This document shows, in pieces, positions 38,416-46,879 of a stretch of DNA of 64,000 nucleotides. The stretch lies in the NCBI RefSeq assembly GCF_014652855.1, contig NZ_BMZP01000003.1, forward strand, positions 290,849 through 354,848, read 5' to 3'. Position 1 is the first letter of the stretch. Each line of letters begins with the position of its first letter. A program made the position numbers and the translations under genes. The notes under the pieces are model-generated. The model saw nothing but the letters and a program-made list of their open reading frames with translations, was not told the origin of the DNA and did no database searches. Source of the DNA: Novosphingobium pokkalii. GTDB lineage: Bacteria; Pseudomonadota; Alphaproteobacteria; Sphingomonadales; Sphingomonadaceae.

Positions 38416-38444
38416 GAAAACCTCCATCCACGGTTAGAGGCCTC

Positions 38445-38481
38445 CAAATATCACTAAGCTCTGTGGTTAACAAGAAGTAAA
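38445..38481 (-). promoter_or_regulatory. Predicted promoter with CtrA-like box for the micro-ORF unit
   Basis: Read on the minus strand: -35 TTGTTA (38473-38468), 17-bp spacer, -10 TATTTG (38450-38445). TTTA-N7-TTAAC (38481-38466) overlaps the -35 and differs by one base from the CtrA consensus TTAA-N7-TTAAC. Transcription would start near 38438, 23 bases before micro-ORF 1. Confidence 0.35.
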
Positions 38482-38699
38482 CAATTGCAAATTCGGGTGA
38501 AGCGCGGGGATGCGTCCCGTTTCGGAACACCCAAGGCCATAAAATCGTTCGGTAAAATGACGCAGGGCAATGACCCGCTCTGATTGCCGAAGCGGGGTTG
38601 CCCTTAAGACCTCTAGCGGTCGTTTTTACGATTCAGACGAAGACCAAGCGCCGCCGATCCACGAACATGGACGGCCACCATGATCGTGCGGGATAGACA
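38482..38699. other. Intergenic region downstream of the CHASE2-EAL gene
   Basis: No gene is seen. A GC-rich hairpin (arms about CCCGCT and AGCGGG, near 38573-38597) could weakly terminate the CHASE2-EAL transcript. Composition is visibly richer in A and T than the rest of the window. Confidence 0.4.
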
Positions 38700-40958
38700 T
38701 CATACAGCTTTGCTGTGGCGGCCAAGTCGGGCCTGGTAATCCCGGAACATGACGTCGAATGGTTGCGGCTTGCTCAGATAATACCCTTGGGCATGATCGC
38801 ATCCAAGGGCAGCCAGAAGCTGAAACGTCGCTTCATCCTCGATGCCCTCGGCAACCACGGCCTGGCCCAAGGCATGCGCCAAGCCGATCGTGCTGGTAAT
38901 GATGGCACGGTCCCGATCGCTGGTCAGCAATCGCGAAACGAATCGGCGATCGATCTTGAGTTCGTCACTCGGCAGGTCAGCGAGATATGCAAGGCTGGCC
39001 TCGCCCGTACCAAAATCGTCGATCGAGAGGCGGAAGCCAAGATCGCGCAGCCGTGACAAGTTACGCACCGCGTCCGCGCGGTTGTTCAAGCCAGACGTCT
39101 CGGTGATCTCGATCGTCAGAAGACCTGGATCGATACCGCGCCGCGTCACGATCTCACGGAAGTTCTCTACCAGATCGGGCTTGTCGACCATCTGCCCGGA
39201 AAGGTTGATGCTCATCTGGAATCGCTGCCCCAGTGCGTTCACCGCCTGGGCCGCCGTGATTGCCTCCTCCAGCACCCAATAGGTCAAGGCATCGATGCGC
39301 CCTGCCCGCTCTGCTTGCAGGATGAAGGCGTCAGGGGCGATGAAGCCGCGCGTGGGATGGTTCCAACGGATCAGTGCCTCTGCACCAGAGATGCGTCCGG
39401 TGCGATAGTCCCACTGCGGCTGGAATGCCAACCAGATGTCGCCATTGCGCAGGCCTTCGTCGATGCGAGCATGCAGAGACAATTCCCAAGGCGCATCTGC
39501 CAGGCGTTCGGCTTCAAAGACTTCTACCGCCCGCCCATGCCCCAATGCCTCGTTGGCGCTGGCAAGCGCCGAGTTCACGCGAGTCAGCGTGTCGACACCC
39601 TCGTTACGATCGAGGCCGAAGTGAATGTTGGTGTCGAACGTATGGTGCCCGATATGCAGCGGCGCTGAAAACAGCGCGCGCAGGCCTTCGAGATGACTGA
39701 TCTGGACATCCAGCGGCCGGGCTTCCTCGGCCCACGCGAAATGCCCGCCATCGCTGTGGTAGATTTGGCAGGCACCCGAACCGACAGACAGGCGGCGGGC
39801 AATCTGGCTGGCACATTCACTGTGCAGTTCCTGGGGCAACGTCGCCAGTATTTCTTCGTAGCGGCCCACGACGGCCACGATAACGTCACGCCCCACTTCA
39901 AGTGGTGTAGCAGAAAGCGCGATGAAATTGGGGAGTCCCGAGACACTGGTCTGCTGAATACGACGGGTGCGTTTCTGCCAGAGACGGATCGAGCCGTAGA
40001 TGACCAAAACCATCAGTGCCAGGTCCGGCTGGAATACCAGACCAATGAAGCGCGCCGTGATCGGCAGGAAGAGATTGATGAACACGACCAGTGCGTAGAT
40101 CAGAGTCTTGCTCGACCGGCCTGTCAAGCGGTGCGCGACAACCAGCGACAGCACTGTCAGGATGAACAGAGGGAAGACCGTGAGATCAACATTGAGCGGA
40201 CGCTTGAGTGCCTCGGCACCGGCGATGTCGTGCGCGACAGGGGGGCTAATGTGATGCCCAAAATATCGCACCGGCGTCACGCCGGAGGACGAAGTCACGA
40301 TAACCGTGCGTCCCGACAAGGTGCCCGCCGGAGCACCGGATTCCAACAGAGTGCTGGCGGCAATGCGCGGAATGCTCTCCGGATCGATCGTGAAGTCTGG
40401 GAAGTAATTGCCCGATGGCCGCGGCTGAACACCAGCCAAAGCGACCGACAGCGTCGGATAAGTTACGCCATCCAGCGTAACGGTGTACGGCGCAGACACG
40501 ACGGCGTGGATGAAGTTGTCGTTCCAAGTCGACAGGTAGATCGGATGACCGGCCGAAATCTCCCTGGACGGAAACTTGAAGGCTCCCGGATCTCGCCGGT
40601 TCGCTTCACTGCCACGCACCACGAAGGCCAGGTCGCGGCCAAATCCTTGGACAACCCGCTTGAGCTTGGCGTCTCCAGCGGCATCGAGTCCGTAAGGAAC
40701 ACGCAGATCGACGAAGACACGGCGGGGCATCTGCCGTGCAACGCTGGCCAGGATCTTGGCTTCCTGTTCGGTATCGACGTCACTCATGCCATCGACCGAT
40801 ACAACCACGACGGACTTCGCCGCAGGCCGCGTCACGTAACGGAACGCCGTGCTCCAATACATGTGGCCCGAGACTTCGCTAAAACCCAACCATGGCAGCC
40901 ACATCACCAGCGTGGCCACCGCAGCAATTCCGATCGGGGATCGCAGAAATTTTCGCAT
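38700..40958 (-). CDS. CHASE2-domain, degenerate GGDEF, EAL protein (c-di-GMP phosphodiesterase candidate)
   Basis: A 752-residue membrane signalling protein. After an N-terminal anchor a periplasmic CHASE2 sensor domain (about residues 40-250) leads to transmembrane helices (about 260-340). A GGDEF-like domain follows whose signature reads DGGHFAW (about 402-408), so it should not make c-di-GMP. The EAL domain (about 500-740) keeps EALIRW, NLSGQ, ITETSG, DDFGTGEASL, ELKIDRRFV and AEGIEDE, so phosphodiesterase activity is likely. Codon use seems less GC-biased than in neighbours. A palindromic site lies upstream at 41024. Confidence 0.88.
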   Translation of the reverse strand: MRKFLRSPIGIAAVATLVMWLPWLGFSEVSGHMYWSTAFRYVTRPAAKSVVVVSVDGMSDVDTEQEAKILASVARQMPRRVFVDLRVPYGLDAAGDAKLKRVVQGFGRDLAFVVRGSEANRRDPGAFKFPSREISAGHPIYLSTWNDNFIHAVVSAPYTVTLDGVTYPTLSVALAGVQPRPSGNYFPDFTIDPESIPRIAASTLLESGAPAGTLSGRTVIVTSSSGVTPVRYFGHHISPPVAHDIAGAEALKRPLNVDLTVFPLFILTVLSLVVAHRLTGRSSKTLIYALVVFINLFLPITARFIGLVFQPDLALMVLVIYGSIRLWQKRTRRIQQTSVSGLPNFIALSATPLEVGRDVIVAVVGRYEEILATLPQELHSECASQIARRLSVGSGACQIYHSDGGHFAWAEEARPLDVQISHLEGLRALFSAPLHIGHHTFDTNIHFGLDRNEGVDTLTRVNSALASANEALGHGRAVEVFEAERLADAPWELSLHARIDEGLRNGDIWLAFQPQWDYRTGRISGAEALIRWNHPTRGFIAPDAFILQAERAGRIDALTYWVLEEAITAAQAVNALGQRFQMSINLSGQMVDKPDLVENFREIVTRRGIDPGLLTIEITETSGLNNRADAVRNLSRLRDLGFRLSIDDFGTGEASLAYLADLPSDELKIDRRFVSRLLTSDRDRAIITSTIGLAHALGQAVVAEGIEDEATFQLLAALGCDHAQGYYLSKPQPFDVMFRDYQARLGRHSKAV

Positions 40959-41016
40959 GGACCATCGGCGCAGTTGGGTTACCGATCTGAGCTAGTCCGA
41001 AATGGTTTAGATCACC

Positions 41017-41039
41017 TTACCGTTTACCATCGGTGGTAA
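41017..41039. promoter_or_regulatory. Candidate operator upstream of the CHASE2-EAL gene
   Basis: TTACCA-TCGG-TGGTAA (41024-41039) has perfect six-base arms; an extra half-site, TTACCG, precedes it at 41017-41022. It lies 66 bp before the CHASE2-EAL start in the gap to the amidotransferase gene. The regulator is unknown. Confidence 0.4.
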
Positions 41040-41067
41040 CGCGCAAGGCCCTATCGGCCGGCCAAAT

Positions 41068-42972
41068 CTATGATCCCAAAGCCGGATCCAGCCGCGCGAG
41101 GCTGCGGTCGAGCATCAGCAGTTGCCACAGGACGCGGCTGTGATCGGCGCGGCCGGCGATGTGCGATTCGGCCAGGGCGGCAATCCGGGCCGAATCGAAC
41201 CAGCCGGCGCGGCTGAGCGCGCTGCCGGTGGCGATCGCCCGGGCCGGGCCGGCAAGCGGCCCACGCAGCCAGGCGGCAATCGGCGTAACGAAGCCCATCT
41301 TGGGCCGGAACAGCACATCATCGGGCAGATAGCGCCGCATGGTCTGCTTCATCAGCCACTTGCCGGTGGCGCCGTGCACGCGCATCGGCTCGGGCAGGCG
41401 CGCGGCAAACTCGATCAGGCGATGGTCGAGCAGCGGCTCTCGCGCTTCCAGGCTCACCGCCATGCTGGCGCGATCAACCTTGGTCAGGATATCGCCGGGC
41501 AGCGTGAACTTGAGATCGGCATATTGCGCGCGGTCCAGCCCGCTGCGCGCAGGGGCCTGGCGCATCAAGTCGATCAGCGGCGTCTCGGCGCGGTAGTCAC
41601 CACGTAGCCGGGCGAAATCCGGGCTGTAGAGCGCGGCGCGCGCTTCGGGCGCGGTCACCGCCAGGGCGCAGGCATAGCCCACCTCGCCATCCTCGGCCAG
41701 GCTCTGGAACGTGGCCTTGGCGCGCAGCGGGCGCGGCGCCCAGTCTGCCTTGGGATAGAGCCGCCCCAGCGCGCCGAAAACCGGGCGGCGCAACCCGACG
41801 GGCAGCAACGCCCGCGCCTGCTCCTCGCGATGATGGAACACCTGGCGGCGATAGCCGGCAAAGGCCTCGTCCGCGCCATCGCCCGAAAGCGCCACGGTGA
41901 CATGCTGGCGCGCCAGTTCGCACACCCGGAACGTGGGCAGCGCCGAAGCATCGGCAAAGGGTTCGTCGAACATCGCCACCAGCCGATCGACCAGCGCAAA
42001 ATCGTCGGCCGAAACCGTGCGGGCATGGTGCTGCGTGGCAAAGCGCTGCGCCACTGCGCCCGCCCAGCTTGTCTCGTCGAGCGCGGCCACGTCGAACCCG
42101 ATCGCGCAGGTCTTCACGGGATCGCGGCTGGCTTCGGCCATCAGCGCGACCACGGTGGAACTGTCCACCCCGCCAGACAGGAACGCGCCCAGCGGCACAT
42201 CGGCCGCCATGCGCGAGGTGACCGCCTTGCGCAGCCGGTGCAGCAAATGCGCCTCAAGGTCTTTCTGGCTGGCACTGTCGCGCTCGGCAAACGACACGTC
42301 CCACCACTGTACCGGTGGCGGCGGCGGCGCATCGTGGCGCAGCAGCCGGTAACGCCCGGCCGGCAGCTTTTCCACCCCGGCCAGGATCGATCGCGTATCG
42401 GGCACAAAGCCCCAGGCGAGATAATCTTCCACCGCCAGCGGATCGAGCCCGCGCCGCAGCATGGGATGGGCCAGCAACTGCTTGAGTTCGGAACCGAAGA
42501 TCACGCTGCCATCAGCCAGCGTGGCCATGTGCAAAGGCTTTACCCCAAGCCGGTCGCGCGCCAGCAGCAGGGTGCGCGCGCGCAAGTCATAGAGCGCAAA
42601 GGCGAACATGCCGTTGAAGCGCGGCAGGCAGTCCACGCCCCAGTGCTGCCAGGCGGCAAGGATCACTTCGCTATCGCCATCGGTGCGGAATACCGCGCCC
42701 AGCGCGGCCAGTTCGCGGCGCAGTTCCTGGTAGTTGTAGATTTCGCCGTTGAACACCAGCATCGCCGCGCCATCGGCGCTGGCCATCGGCTGGGGCGATC
42801 CGGCCAGGTCGATGATCGACAGGCGGCGGTGCCCCAGGCCCACGCCCGGCGCCGTCCACACCCCGTCGCCATCCGGCCCACGATGCGCGATCACATCGCC
42901 CATCGCGCGCAGCCGCGCCGGATCGACCGGCTTCATCCCCTGGGTGTGAAAGATCCCCGCAATGCCGCACAT
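41068..42972 (-). CDS. XrtA-associated asparagine synthetase-like amidotransferase
   Basis: A 634-residue class II glutamine amidotransferase fused to an asparagine-synthetase domain, matching exosortase A system-associated amidotransferase 1. The catalytic Cys2 is right after the start (MCGIAGIFH), with HRGPDGDGVW and FNGEIYNYQELR of the glutaminase domain. The PP-loop ATP site is LSGGVDSSTVVALM. It probably amidates a sugar or sugar precursor of the exopolysaccharide. It starts 17 bp after the exosortase stop and is the last gene of the locus on this strand. Confidence 0.92.
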   Translation of the reverse strand: MCGIAGIFHTQGMKPVDPARLRAMGDVIAHRGPDGDGVWTAPGVGLGHRRLSIIDLAGSPQPMASADGAAMLVFNGEIYNYQELRRELAALGAVFRTDGDSEVILAAWQHWGVDCLPRFNGMFAFALYDLRARTLLLARDRLGVKPLHMATLADGSVIFGSELKQLLAHPMLRRGLDPLAVEDYLAWGFVPDTRSILAGVEKLPAGRYRLLRHDAPPPPPVQWWDVSFAERDSASQKDLEAHLLHRLRKAVTSRMAADVPLGAFLSGGVDSSTVVALMAEASRDPVKTCAIGFDVAALDETSWAGAVAQRFATQHHARTVSADDFALVDRLVAMFDEPFADASALPTFRVCELARQHVTVALSGDGADEAFAGYRRQVFHHREEQARALLPVGLRRPVFGALGRLYPKADWAPRPLRAKATFQSLAEDGEVGYACALAVTAPEARAALYSPDFARLRGDYRAETPLIDLMRQAPARSGLDRAQYADLKFTLPGDILTKVDRASMAVSLEAREPLLDHRLIEFAARLPEPMRVHGATGKWLMKQTMRRYLPDDVLFRPKMGFVTPIAAWLRGPLAGPARAIATGSALSRAGWFDSARIAALAESHIAGRADHSRVLWQLLMLDRSLARLDPALGS

Positions 42973-42989
42973 GCCCCGAAAACTGCTCC

Positions 42990-44480
42990 TTACGTACCGC
43001 GCGCCACGCGGTCGATCCACTGGTCCAGCGGCCCCGTGGCGTCTACAAAAGCAGCCAAGGCCGATGCTGCCGGCGCACTGGCGTGATCTTCGCTCGACAG
43101 GATCAGCGTGGCGGTGGGCCGCGCGCGCAGCAAGAGGCGGTCGGCAATGTTCCACAGCTTGAGGTGCATGTTGCTGCCCCCCAGCCAGCCATCGGTGCGA
43201 TACCAGGTCACCGCCAGGCGATGCACCGGGCCGGGCGCCTGGATCATCGCCCCGCTGCCACCGGCCAGGCCCGTGGCCGGCTTTTCCCAGGCCCAACCGC
43301 TGCCCGGTGGCACTGCGCCTTCGCCAAAGCCACCCGCCTCGCGCCCCTCGCCCTGCCCGGCATAGAGCGCGAACGAAACGTCCACGACATGGCCCTGCCC
43401 ATCAGCATAGCGGCCCAGCAGGCGATGATCGGCCCCGCCATGGCGCGGCTGCCAGGGCCAACCCGAAGGGCCGCCCACGCGATGCCAGCCCGGCACGGTG
43501 GGCAGGTCGATCCGCGCCGGCAGCGGCGCCGCCAGCCGCCCGGCAGCCGCACCCCAGGCCACAAAGCCCAGCGCCAACCCGGCCAGGGCCGCCAGAATCA
43601 CGCCCTGTGCCATGCTCCACCGCGCCGCCCAGGCCAGGCGCCGGTCGGCCAGGATCGGCGCCACCTGCACCGGCGGATCATCCCGCGCGCGGTCGAAAAA
43701 CGGCCAACCCGCCAGCATGGTCAGCGCCATGACCACGGCAAAGAACACCCAGCCGTAGAACACATGGTCGAACCCGGCGGCAAACTGGATGCCCAGCTGC
43801 CCGGCCAGCACGATCGTGCCCCAGGCGCGCACCCCGTTGGCCAGCACCGGCACGACCAGCGCCAGCGCCATGAACGCCGCCCGACGCGGCCAGGACCGGA
43901 AGCAGACCTGGCACACCAGCACGCCATAGGCGGTCATGGCGATCAGGAACTTTACCCCCGAACAGGCCTCGGCCACTTTGAAATAGCCCGCCGGGGTGGT
44001 GATGAACACCCCGTCGAGCGCCGCCGGAATGCTCGCCAGATGCAGCAGCACCATCACGATCCGCGCCGTCACGATCTGCAGGATCGGGATCAGCTCGTCG
44101 CCAAACGGCACCAGGAACAGCATGTAGGCCAGCGGAAACAGCGCAGCCGCCGCCAGGCGCGGCCCCATCAGCGCCAGGAAGCTGGCCTGGAGCATCAGCA
44201 CGCAGGCGGTCTGCGTGACCAGCGAAAAGCCGGCGAAATCGCCCAGCATCCACAGGAACGCCGCCCCGGCAAACAGCACCAGCCCCGGCCACCATCCCTG
44301 CGGCGCAATCTGGCGCAGCGCCGCCCAGCGCAGCGAAACCAGCCAGACGAGTATCGCCGGCACCAGCAGGATATGGTTGTAGGTGGACGAATCCCACCAC
44401 TGCCCGGCCATCGCCGCCCAATCGGCATGAAACAGGGCAATCAGGCCCAGCCAGGCCAGGCCAAGCAACGCCCAAGGCAT
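42990..44480 (-). CDS. xrtA: Exosortase A with fused EpsI domain
   Basis: Inner-membrane transpeptidase-like protease that recognises PEP-CTERM tails of exported proteins, often tied to exopolysaccharide. About eight helices fill residues 1-260. The catalytic Cys173 is in EACSGVKFL, Arg218 in NGVRAWGT and His239 in DHVFYGW. After a further helix (about 285-310), an EpsI domain (about 320-496) follows in the same chain. The ATG at 44480 begins MPWALLGL. A palindromic repeat separates it from the glycosyltransferase gene. Confidence 0.95.
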   Translation of the reverse strand: MPWALLGLAWLGLIALFHADWAAMAGQWWDSSTYNHILLVPAILVWLVSLRWAALRQIAPQGWWPGLVLFAGAAFLWMLGDFAGFSLVTQTACVLMLQASFLALMGPRLAAAALFPLAYMLFLVPFGDELIPILQIVTARIVMVLLHLASIPAALDGVFITTPAGYFKVAEACSGVKFLIAMTAYGVLVCQVCFRSWPRRAAFMALALVVPVLANGVRAWGTIVLAGQLGIQFAAGFDHVFYGWVFFAVVMALTMLAGWPFFDRARDDPPVQVAPILADRRLAWAARWSMAQGVILAALAGLALGFVAWGAAAGRLAAPLPARIDLPTVPGWHRVGGPSGWPWQPRHGGADHRLLGRYADGQGHVVDVSFALYAGQGEGREAGGFGEGAVPPGSGWAWEKPATGLAGGSGAMIQAPGPVHRLAVTWYRTDGWLGGSNMHLKLWNIADRLLLRARPTATLILSSEDHASAPAASALAAFVDATGPLDQWIDRVARGT

Positions 44481-44485
44481 CAGAT

Positions 44486-44545
44486 CCTCCCCCACAACGT
44501 GGGGGAGGTGGCGGGCCACAGGCCCGTCGGAGGGGGCATGGCCCA
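44486..44545. repeat. Palindromic intergenic repeat
   Basis: CCTCCCCCAC-AAC-GTGGGGGAGG (44486-44508) is followed by a second GC-rich imperfect hairpin (GGCGGGCCACAGGCCCGTC). It resembles the dispersed polypyrimidine palindromes at 18061 and 58508 and sits in a gap of an otherwise tight operon. Confidence 0.75.
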
Positions 44546-44589
44546 CGCCGCCGCTCCCCCGCTGCACGAGCGAGAAACGAGAAAGACCA

Positions 44590-45816
44590 TCACGCCGCAC
44601 GGCGGCCAAACCGACGCTCGAAACCGACCAGCGCCGGCAGCGGTGCCAGAACCCGATCCCAGCCGCATTGCGCGATCACGAAAGCCCGCGCGGCGCGGCC
44701 CAGCCCATCGGCGCGGATCGGATCGGACAGCAGCCCCACCGCACGGGCCGCAAACTCCTCCGGCGCAGCGGGCGACACGGCAAAGTCGCGCCCGTCCACG
44801 GCGTCGATCCCGGTCGCCGCCTCGGCCGTCAACAGCACCGGGCGCGCCATGGCCATGGCTTCCAGCACCTTGTTCTGCACACCCCGCGCCAGGGTCAGCG
44901 GCACCACCACGAGGTCTGCACCAGCGAGCCAGGGCCGCACATCAGGCACCGCGCCGGTCACCCGCGTCCCGTTCACCCCGTCGAGCGCCAGCACCGCCGG
45001 GCTTGGCGCGCGGCCCACCACGTTGAATTGCGCGCCGGGAAAGCGCCCCTTGATCAAGGGCATGACCTGGCGGGCAAAGGCCACCACGGCCTCCACATTG
45101 GGCGGATAGTCCATCTGCCCGGTAAACACGATCTGCGGCCCGCCCATCACCAGCGGCGGCGCATTCGGAATGCCGGCCGGATCGAAATAGGCGGTGTCGA
45201 TGCCGTTGCCCAGCGCGCGCACATCGGGCATCGGGCCGCGCCCCAGCCGGCTGCGCAACAGGGCCGCTTCCGCCTCGCTCACCAGCAGGCTGGTCGTCGC
45301 GCGGCGCGCCACGCGCGCTTCATAGCGGCGCAGCAGCCAGGCCTCGCGCATGTAGACCGGCGCGGAAAGGCCGGGACGCCGGGCATATTGGCCGAACTTG
45401 GCCGAATCAACATCGACAAAGTCCATCACCACCCGCCCCGCGAACCCGGCGGGCACATATTGCGCCATCTGCCCGGAAAACACGAAGATGGTGGTGATCG
45501 GCCGCGTGGCCAGCACCTGCCTGACATAGCGCGCCAGCTTGGCCGAGGCGAACGCTGCCAGGCTGATTGGCCGCCCGCCGAGGAGAGCCGCCAGCCCCGC
45601 CCCCACCAGCGATCCGCGCCGCCGCACCAGGCAGTGGCTGGTCGCCACGGCGGCCAATTCGGCCTCGTGCGCCATGTCTGCGGCATTGTCGGCCAGGCAG
45701 GCCACATGCACCGGCGCCAGCGTGGCCAGTGCTTTCAGGATATGGTGCGAGCGGATCTTGTCGCCCCGATCCGGCGGGAACGGGATGCGATGCGCGAGGA
45801 ACAGGATTTCGCCCAC
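44590..45816 (-). CDS. XrtA-associated glycosyltransferase (TIGR03087-type)
   Basis: GT4-like (GT-B fold) glycosyltransferase of 408 residues, probably adding a sugar to the growing exopolysaccharide repeat on the cytoplasmic side. Characteristic segments are FLAHRIPFPPDRGDKIRSHH at the N-terminus, IVFTGQMDYPPNVEAV (about residue 230) and the sugar-nucleotide site ARGVQNKVLEAMAMARPVL. The start codon is GTG at 45816, one base before the FemAB stop. Confidence 0.92.
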   Translation of the reverse strand: MGEILFLAHRIPFPPDRGDKIRSHHILKALATLAPVHVACLADNAADMAHEAELAAVATSHCLVRRRGSLVGAGLAALLGGRPISLAAFASAKLARYVRQVLATRPITTIFVFSGQMAQYVPAGFAGRVVMDFVDVDSAKFGQYARRPGLSAPVYMREAWLLRRYEARVARRATTSLLVSEAEAALLRSRLGRGPMPDVRALGNGIDTAYFDPAGIPNAPPLVMGGPQIVFTGQMDYPPNVEAVVAFARQVMPLIKGRFPGAQFNVVGRAPSPAVLALDGVNGTRVTGAVPDVRPWLAGADLVVVPLTLARGVQNKVLEAMAMARPVLLTAEAATGIDAVDGRDFAVSPAAPEEFAARAVGLLSDPIRADGLGRAARAFVIAQCGWDRVLAPLPALVGFERRFGRRAA

Positions 45817-45817
45817 G

Positions 45818-46879
45818 TCAGGCCAGCCCGCGCGCGATCAGCGGCCCGATCAGGTTGGCCAGCGGCAGCGGCAGCTTCAGCCACAGCCGGATCTTGGCCT
45901 GATAGCGCGGGCTCAGCGGGTTGACGTCGCGCGGGGCCTGTCCATCGGCAGTCCAGTGGGCGTAAGACAGCGGCTCGGGCACGAAACCCCAGTTGCGCTT
46001 GAAGTGATAGGCGCCGGAATCAACCTTGGACCGGCCGAAATCGAAGCGCGCCATGCCCCGCGCGCGGGCATGGTTCATCAGCGCATAATACATCACGTCG
46101 TTGGCCCGCAGCGCGCGGGCCGCCAGCACGCCGCCGCCCCAATAGGGCATCACCGCGCCGCGATGATAGAGGCTGAGCACGCTGGCCACGGGCTGGCCCT
46201 GGTGCAGCACGGTCAGGATATCGGCATCCTCGCCAAAGGCATCGAGCACGCGGGCGAACAGGCGGCGCGGAAACACCGGCGTGCCGAGGTTGCGCACGGA
46301 TTCGCTATAGACGCGATAGTGCCAGGCGCGATCCTGCGCGCCGCTGCCGGTGCGCACCTCCAGCCCGTTGGCCAGCCCCTTGCGCAGTTCGGCGCGCTGC
46401 TTGCGCGGCACGGCCTGCAACTGCGCGGCATCGTCGGCCGCCAGCGCGCCAACAAACCCGGCGTGGCTATCCTGCTTCACATGCCAGCCCGGCCCCTGCG
46501 GCAGCACCCCGCCGCGCAGTTCGATGGTCGGGCTGCGCAACTGCCGCGCCAGATCCTGCGCCGCCGTCAGCAGCGCGGGCGCGGCGCTTTCATCCCCCAC
46601 CACGCCGCCGCCCACGGCAAAGCCGGTGGAAACCAGCGCGCGGCCGAACAGCGGCGAAGACACGGCGTGCAACGGCAGCGCGGCAACGATGGCGTCGCCC
46701 TGCTCGGCCAGCAGCAGGTGGCTGGCATGGCCACTGCCCTGCGCCACGGCGGTGAGCCAGCGCGGATCGTGGAACACCCCGGCCAGCGGTTGCGCGGCCA
46801 GGAAGCGGGCATAGGCCGCCATGTCCGCCGGCCCGGCTTCGCGCACCTGCGGCGGCGCCAGGCGAAACGGCGCGTTCAT
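45818..46879 (-). CDS. XrtA-associated FemAB-like protein
   Basis: A 353-residue GNAT-fold protein of the FemAB type, matching the PEP-CTERM/XrtA-associated family. The segment ARFDFGRSKVDSGAYHFKRNWGFVPEPLSY is characteristic. FemAB proteins transfer aminoacyl or acyl groups; here a modification of the polysaccharide or its carrier is likely, but no substrate is known. It starts with an ATGA overlap on the deacetylase stop. Confidence 0.9.
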   Translation of the reverse strand: MNAPFRLAPPQVREAGPADMAAYARFLAAQPLAGVFHDPRWLTAVAQGSGHASHLLLAEQGDAIVAALPLHAVSSPLFGRALVSTGFAVGGGVVGDESAAPALLTAAQDLARQLRSPTIELRGGVLPQGPGWHVKQDSHAGFVGALAADDAAQLQAVPRKQRAELRKGLANGLEVRTGSGAQDRAWHYRVYSESVRNLGTPVFPRRLFARVLDAFGEDADILTVLHQGQPVASVLSLYHRGAVMPYWGGGVLAARALRANDVMYYALMNHARARGMARFDFGRSKVDSGAYHFKRNWGFVPEPLSYAHWTADGQAPRDVNPLSPRYQAKIRLWLKLPLPLANLIGPLIARGLA

